Notes under the pieces: model-generated | What the model was told of the DNA's origin: nothing | Database searches by the model: none | Seen by the model: only the letters and a program-made list of their open reading frames with translations | NCBI GenBank assembly: GCA_964517665.1 | Contig: CAZFCY010000036.1 | Span: forward strand, 1-32,542 | Reading direction: 5' to 3' | Length of the DNA stretch: 32,542 nt | Origin: Congregicoccus sp964517665 | GTDB lineage: Bacteria > Verrucomicrobiota > Verrucomicrobiia > Opitutales > Opitutaceae | Shown: positions 30,653-32,542 of the stretch, in pieces | Numbering within the stretch: the stretch's first letter is position 1 | Layout of the letters: each line of letters begins with the position of its first letter | Position numbers and translations under genes: made by a program

Positions 30653-31715
30653 ATGACTCCTCCTTCTGTCGCGCCCGAGCGCTGTGTATTGAGACCCGGA
30701 GGCTCGATCCGGGCCCGTTCGCATCCGATCCGCCGCGCGCGTCGGCTTCGCGCTCGCTTCGCTGGGCGCATGGCTGACGGCTGAACACGCCAGCGCGGCG
30801 GGCGCGGACTGGGCGTCGTATCTCGGCGGCCCTGAGCGGAACCACTTTTCTCCGCTCACTCAAATCACGCCGGAAAATGTGAGCCGGCTCGAGGTCGCCT
30901 GGGAGTTTCACACCGGCGATCCCGGCGAGATGCAGACCAATCCCCTGATCGTGGACGGTGTGTTATATGGCCTCTCGGCCGCCGGGAGCGTGTTCGCTCT
31001 TGACGCGGCAACCGGCGGGTTGAAATGGCGCCACACACCACCCGGCGCGAAAACAAACCGGATCCTGCGCGGACTCGCGCGCTGGGTGGGCGGCGGGGAG
31101 CAGCGGTTGTTTTTCACCGTGGGTGAATGGCTCCATGCGCTCGACGCGCGCTCCGGCGAAGCCATCGCTTCCTTTGGCGAGGAGGGTCGTGTCAATCTGC
31201 ATGCCGGGCTGGGCGAACGCTCGCGCGCCAAATGGGTCATTTCCACGACACCCGGCACGATATTCGAAGATCTCATCGTGATGCCGATCCGCGTGGGCGA
31301 GGCTCCTGATGCGGCGCCCGGCGCCATTCAGGCCTTCAATGTTCGCTCCGGAGAGCTCGTGTGGACATTTCACACCATCCCGAGGCCCGGCGAGCCCGGT
31401 TACGAAACCTGGTCCGAAAACGCCTACCACAACATCAACGTCGGCGGCGCCAACAGTTGGGCCGGCTCCTCGCTCGACGAGAAGCGCGGCCTGCTCTTTA
31501 TCGCTGCGACGAAAGACGCCAGGCTTCGCGCGTTCGATTGCTCGACCGGCGAGTGCCTGTGGGAAACCCGGTTGCCGGCCGCCGGCTTCGCCACGCCGGG
31601 CGTGTGCGCGGTCGACGGCAGGCAATACATCGTGGTCGCCGCCGGCGGAAAGAAATTGGGCACGCCCGAAGGCGACAGCTATATCGCTTACGCGCTGCCG
31701 CAGCGCTCGCCATAA
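30653..31715 (+). pseudogene. Decayed PQQ-dependent (quinoprotein) dehydrogenase
   Basis: The long frame to 31715 carries clear quinoprotein sequence: DWASYLGGPERNHFSPLTQIT, EVAWEFHTGDPGEMQTNPLIV, GVLYGLSAAGSVFALDAATG, NINVGGANSWAGSSLDEKRG and the terminal AAGGKKLGTPEGDSYIAYALP. Two defects are visible. First, the frame encodes a signal peptide (VGFALASLGAWLTAEHASA) but has no ATG, GTG or TTG before residue KNVS-like GTG at 30879; it is preceded by an in-frame TGA at 30690, and the only upstream ATG (30653) is in another frame. Second, after GLLFIA the sequence jumps directly to ATKDARLRAFD, skipping roughly 200 or more residues of the central propeller found in intact relatives. The gene is therefore probably non-functional; a short alternative protein from 30879 would lack several blades. 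Confidence 0.72.
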
Positions 31716-31717
31716 GT

Positions 31718-31762
31718 CCCATGGGACCCATGGGACACATGGAAGCGATGAGACTCATGGAC
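31718..31762. repeat. Five 9-bp tandem units (CCCATGGGA type)
   Basis: Directly after the PQQ-dehydrogenase stop, nine-base units follow in phase: CCCATGGGA, CCCATGGGA, CACATGGAA, GCGATGAGA, CTCATGGAC. The ATG at positions 4-6 is kept in every unit, while the rest decays rightwards. Confidence 0.75.
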
Positions 31763-31821
31763 CACTTTTCTGTAGCGCGCACGCGCGTTGCGGAAGCCGG
31801 CGCAGAGACGCGGAAACTCGG

Positions 31822-31854
31822 GATATCGCGCAGCGTTATCCGGGCTCGATTCAC
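31822..31854 (-). pseudogene. Relic of a second lacI gene start
   Basis: On the minus strand from the GTG at 31854 the sequence reads VNRARITLRDI, nearly the same as the first 11 codons of the intact lacI (VNRARVTLRDI). The preceding palindrome and promoter-like region are also shared. After codon 11 the similarity ends and no helix-turn-helix follows. It is a truncated duplicate lying divergent to TonB receptor 2. Confidence 0.75.
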
Positions 31855-31909
31855 TTCACAGGCAAAGTGACGGGATAATTGACGGCGCCCATCCCGCAGG
31901 TCGGAGAAT
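31851..31909 (+). promoter_or_regulatory. Hairpin/TTGACG regulatory module, copy E (points to receptor 2)
   Basis: TCACTTCACAGGCAAAGTGA (31851-31870) is followed by 8 bases, TTGACG (31879-31884), 19 bases and GAGAAT (31904-31909). Spacing is identical to copies A and D. The next gene on this strand is TonB receptor 2, whose start codon is 212 bases further. Confidence 0.66.
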
Positions 31910-32120
31910 CGGCAAGCAGTTGCTCCATCCCATTCATTCACCGATGGCCTTCTTCAATTCCGACGCGGACGACCTGCCTGAGATCTCGATGGCGACCGGC
32001 TGCGCGTTTCCCAAATAGGCAGCTTCCTGGCCACCCAGGCTTGCTCGACCCAGTTCCCCGACTCACCCCAAGAAATCATCCGCCAAGCGAAAATAAATCG
32101 GCATGCAAACCACCCGCCTC

Positions 32121-32542
32121 ATGAACTCCCACAAACCCCGCTCCGTCGTTTCATCATCCCACCCGCGATGCCGGCCGCCGTGGTTGCCGGCAGGCGCCTG
32201 GCTGGCAAACCTCTTCGCAGCCGCCAGCACCCTGGTCGCGCAAACCGTCGCGCCGCCAGAGGAGGAGGCCGTTGAGCTCAGCCCCTTTGTCGTCGAGTCT
32301 GGCGACACCGGCTGGGTCGCCACCGAGACCCTTGGCGGCACTCGCCTGCGCACGGACTTCAAGGACGTGCCCAACCAGCTCGAAACCTTCACCAAGGAGT
32401 TCATGGAGGATCTCGGGGTGACGAGTCTCGATGAGGCCCTCATCTACTCCGCCAATACCGAGAACCAGTATGAGCGTTCGGAGTCCCCATCCAACGATGG
32501 CCAGTTCCCCGCCGCCGCGGCGCGCATGCGCGGCCTCGGGGA
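32121..32542 (+). CDS. TonB-dependent outer-membrane receptor 2 (3' end outside window)
   Basis: The frame is open from an ATG to the last base (140 codons). The start at 32121 gives MNSHKPRSV, aligned with MNSPKSPSL of receptor 1, and both are preceded by a CAAAC-ACCC leader; an in-frame ATG six codons earlier (32103) is the alternative. A signal peptide (AWLANLFAAASTLVAQ), the ELSPFVV motif and the start of the plug domain follow. Residues from ELSPFVV to NTENQYE are identical to receptor 1. Beyond that the sequences diverge (RSESPSNDGQFPAAA versus SSETASNDGQFPTSA). The barrel is outside the window, so ligand and completeness cannot be judged. Confidence 0.88.
   Translation, partial: MNSHKPRSVVSSSHPRCRPPWLPAGAWLANLFAAASTLVAQTVAPPEEEAVELSPFVVESGDTGWVATETLGGTRLRTDFKDVPNQLETFTKEFMEDLGVTSLDEALIYSANTENQYERSESPSNDGQFPAAAARMRGLG

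Overview
The window looks like high-GC chromosomal DNA from a Verrucomicrobiota bacterium, most likely of the Opitutaceae. This rests on two TonB-dependent receptors whose mature N-termini carry an ELSPFVV-type motif, on several secreted glycoside hydrolases and sulfatases without a SusD partner, and on a LacI regulator. No marker gene was available, so the family-level call is an inference.

Layout. Bases 1-5180 are a housekeeping/regulatory edge: the 3' end of feoB with a 57-aa Cys-motif companion, an NtrB/NtrC-like two-component pair, a periplasmic phosphate-binding-like protein whose 5' end is built on a REP hairpin, and a tRNA-Gly(GCC). From 5377 on lies an accessory catabolic island: TonB receptor 1 (minus); a four-gene operon (DUF6282-type metal hydrolase, MFS importer, Gfo/Idh/MocA oxidoreductase, D-threonine-aldolase-like PLP enzyme); a GH106-type rhamnosidase; two secreted enzymes with collagen-binding-like C-termini (one DUF5060/DUF4038, GH140-like); an arylsulfatase; a cytochrome c-sorbosone dehydrogenase fusion; a second sulfatase; a two-domain esterase; a C69 peptidase; a LacI regulator (minus); a decayed PQQ-dehydrogenase; and the start of TonB receptor 2 (plus), which runs off the window.

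How it may work together (inference). The receptors import oligosaccharides. Sulfatases, rhamnosidase, GH140-like enzyme and esterase remove sulfate, rhamnose, branched-sugar and acyl groups from a complex glycan. The heme/sorbosone dehydrogenase oxidises a released sugar. The four-gene operon takes up and processes a small organic acid or hydroxy-amino acid.

The most notable feature is not a protein. A 20-bp hairpin/palindrome of the form TCACTTT-ACAGAC-AAAGTGA occurs five times (9078, 9135, 27673, 30358, 31851), with a degenerate sixth candidate at 18167. In all five copies a TTGA/TTGC box follows exactly 8 bases after the 20-base hairpin window. Each copy points at the next gene: receptor 1, the DUF6282 operon, the C69 peptidase, the PQQ-dehydrogenase and receptor 2. 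One copy overlaps the start codon of the only intact lacI, and two others abut truncated lacI starts lying divergent to the two receptors. I read this as a local regulon (or a family of divergent lacI/target control regions) that has been copied and partly eroded. The island is also bracketed by an inverted duplication: 278 bp at the 5' ends of the two receptor genes differ at about 5 positions and include 197 bp without a mismatch.
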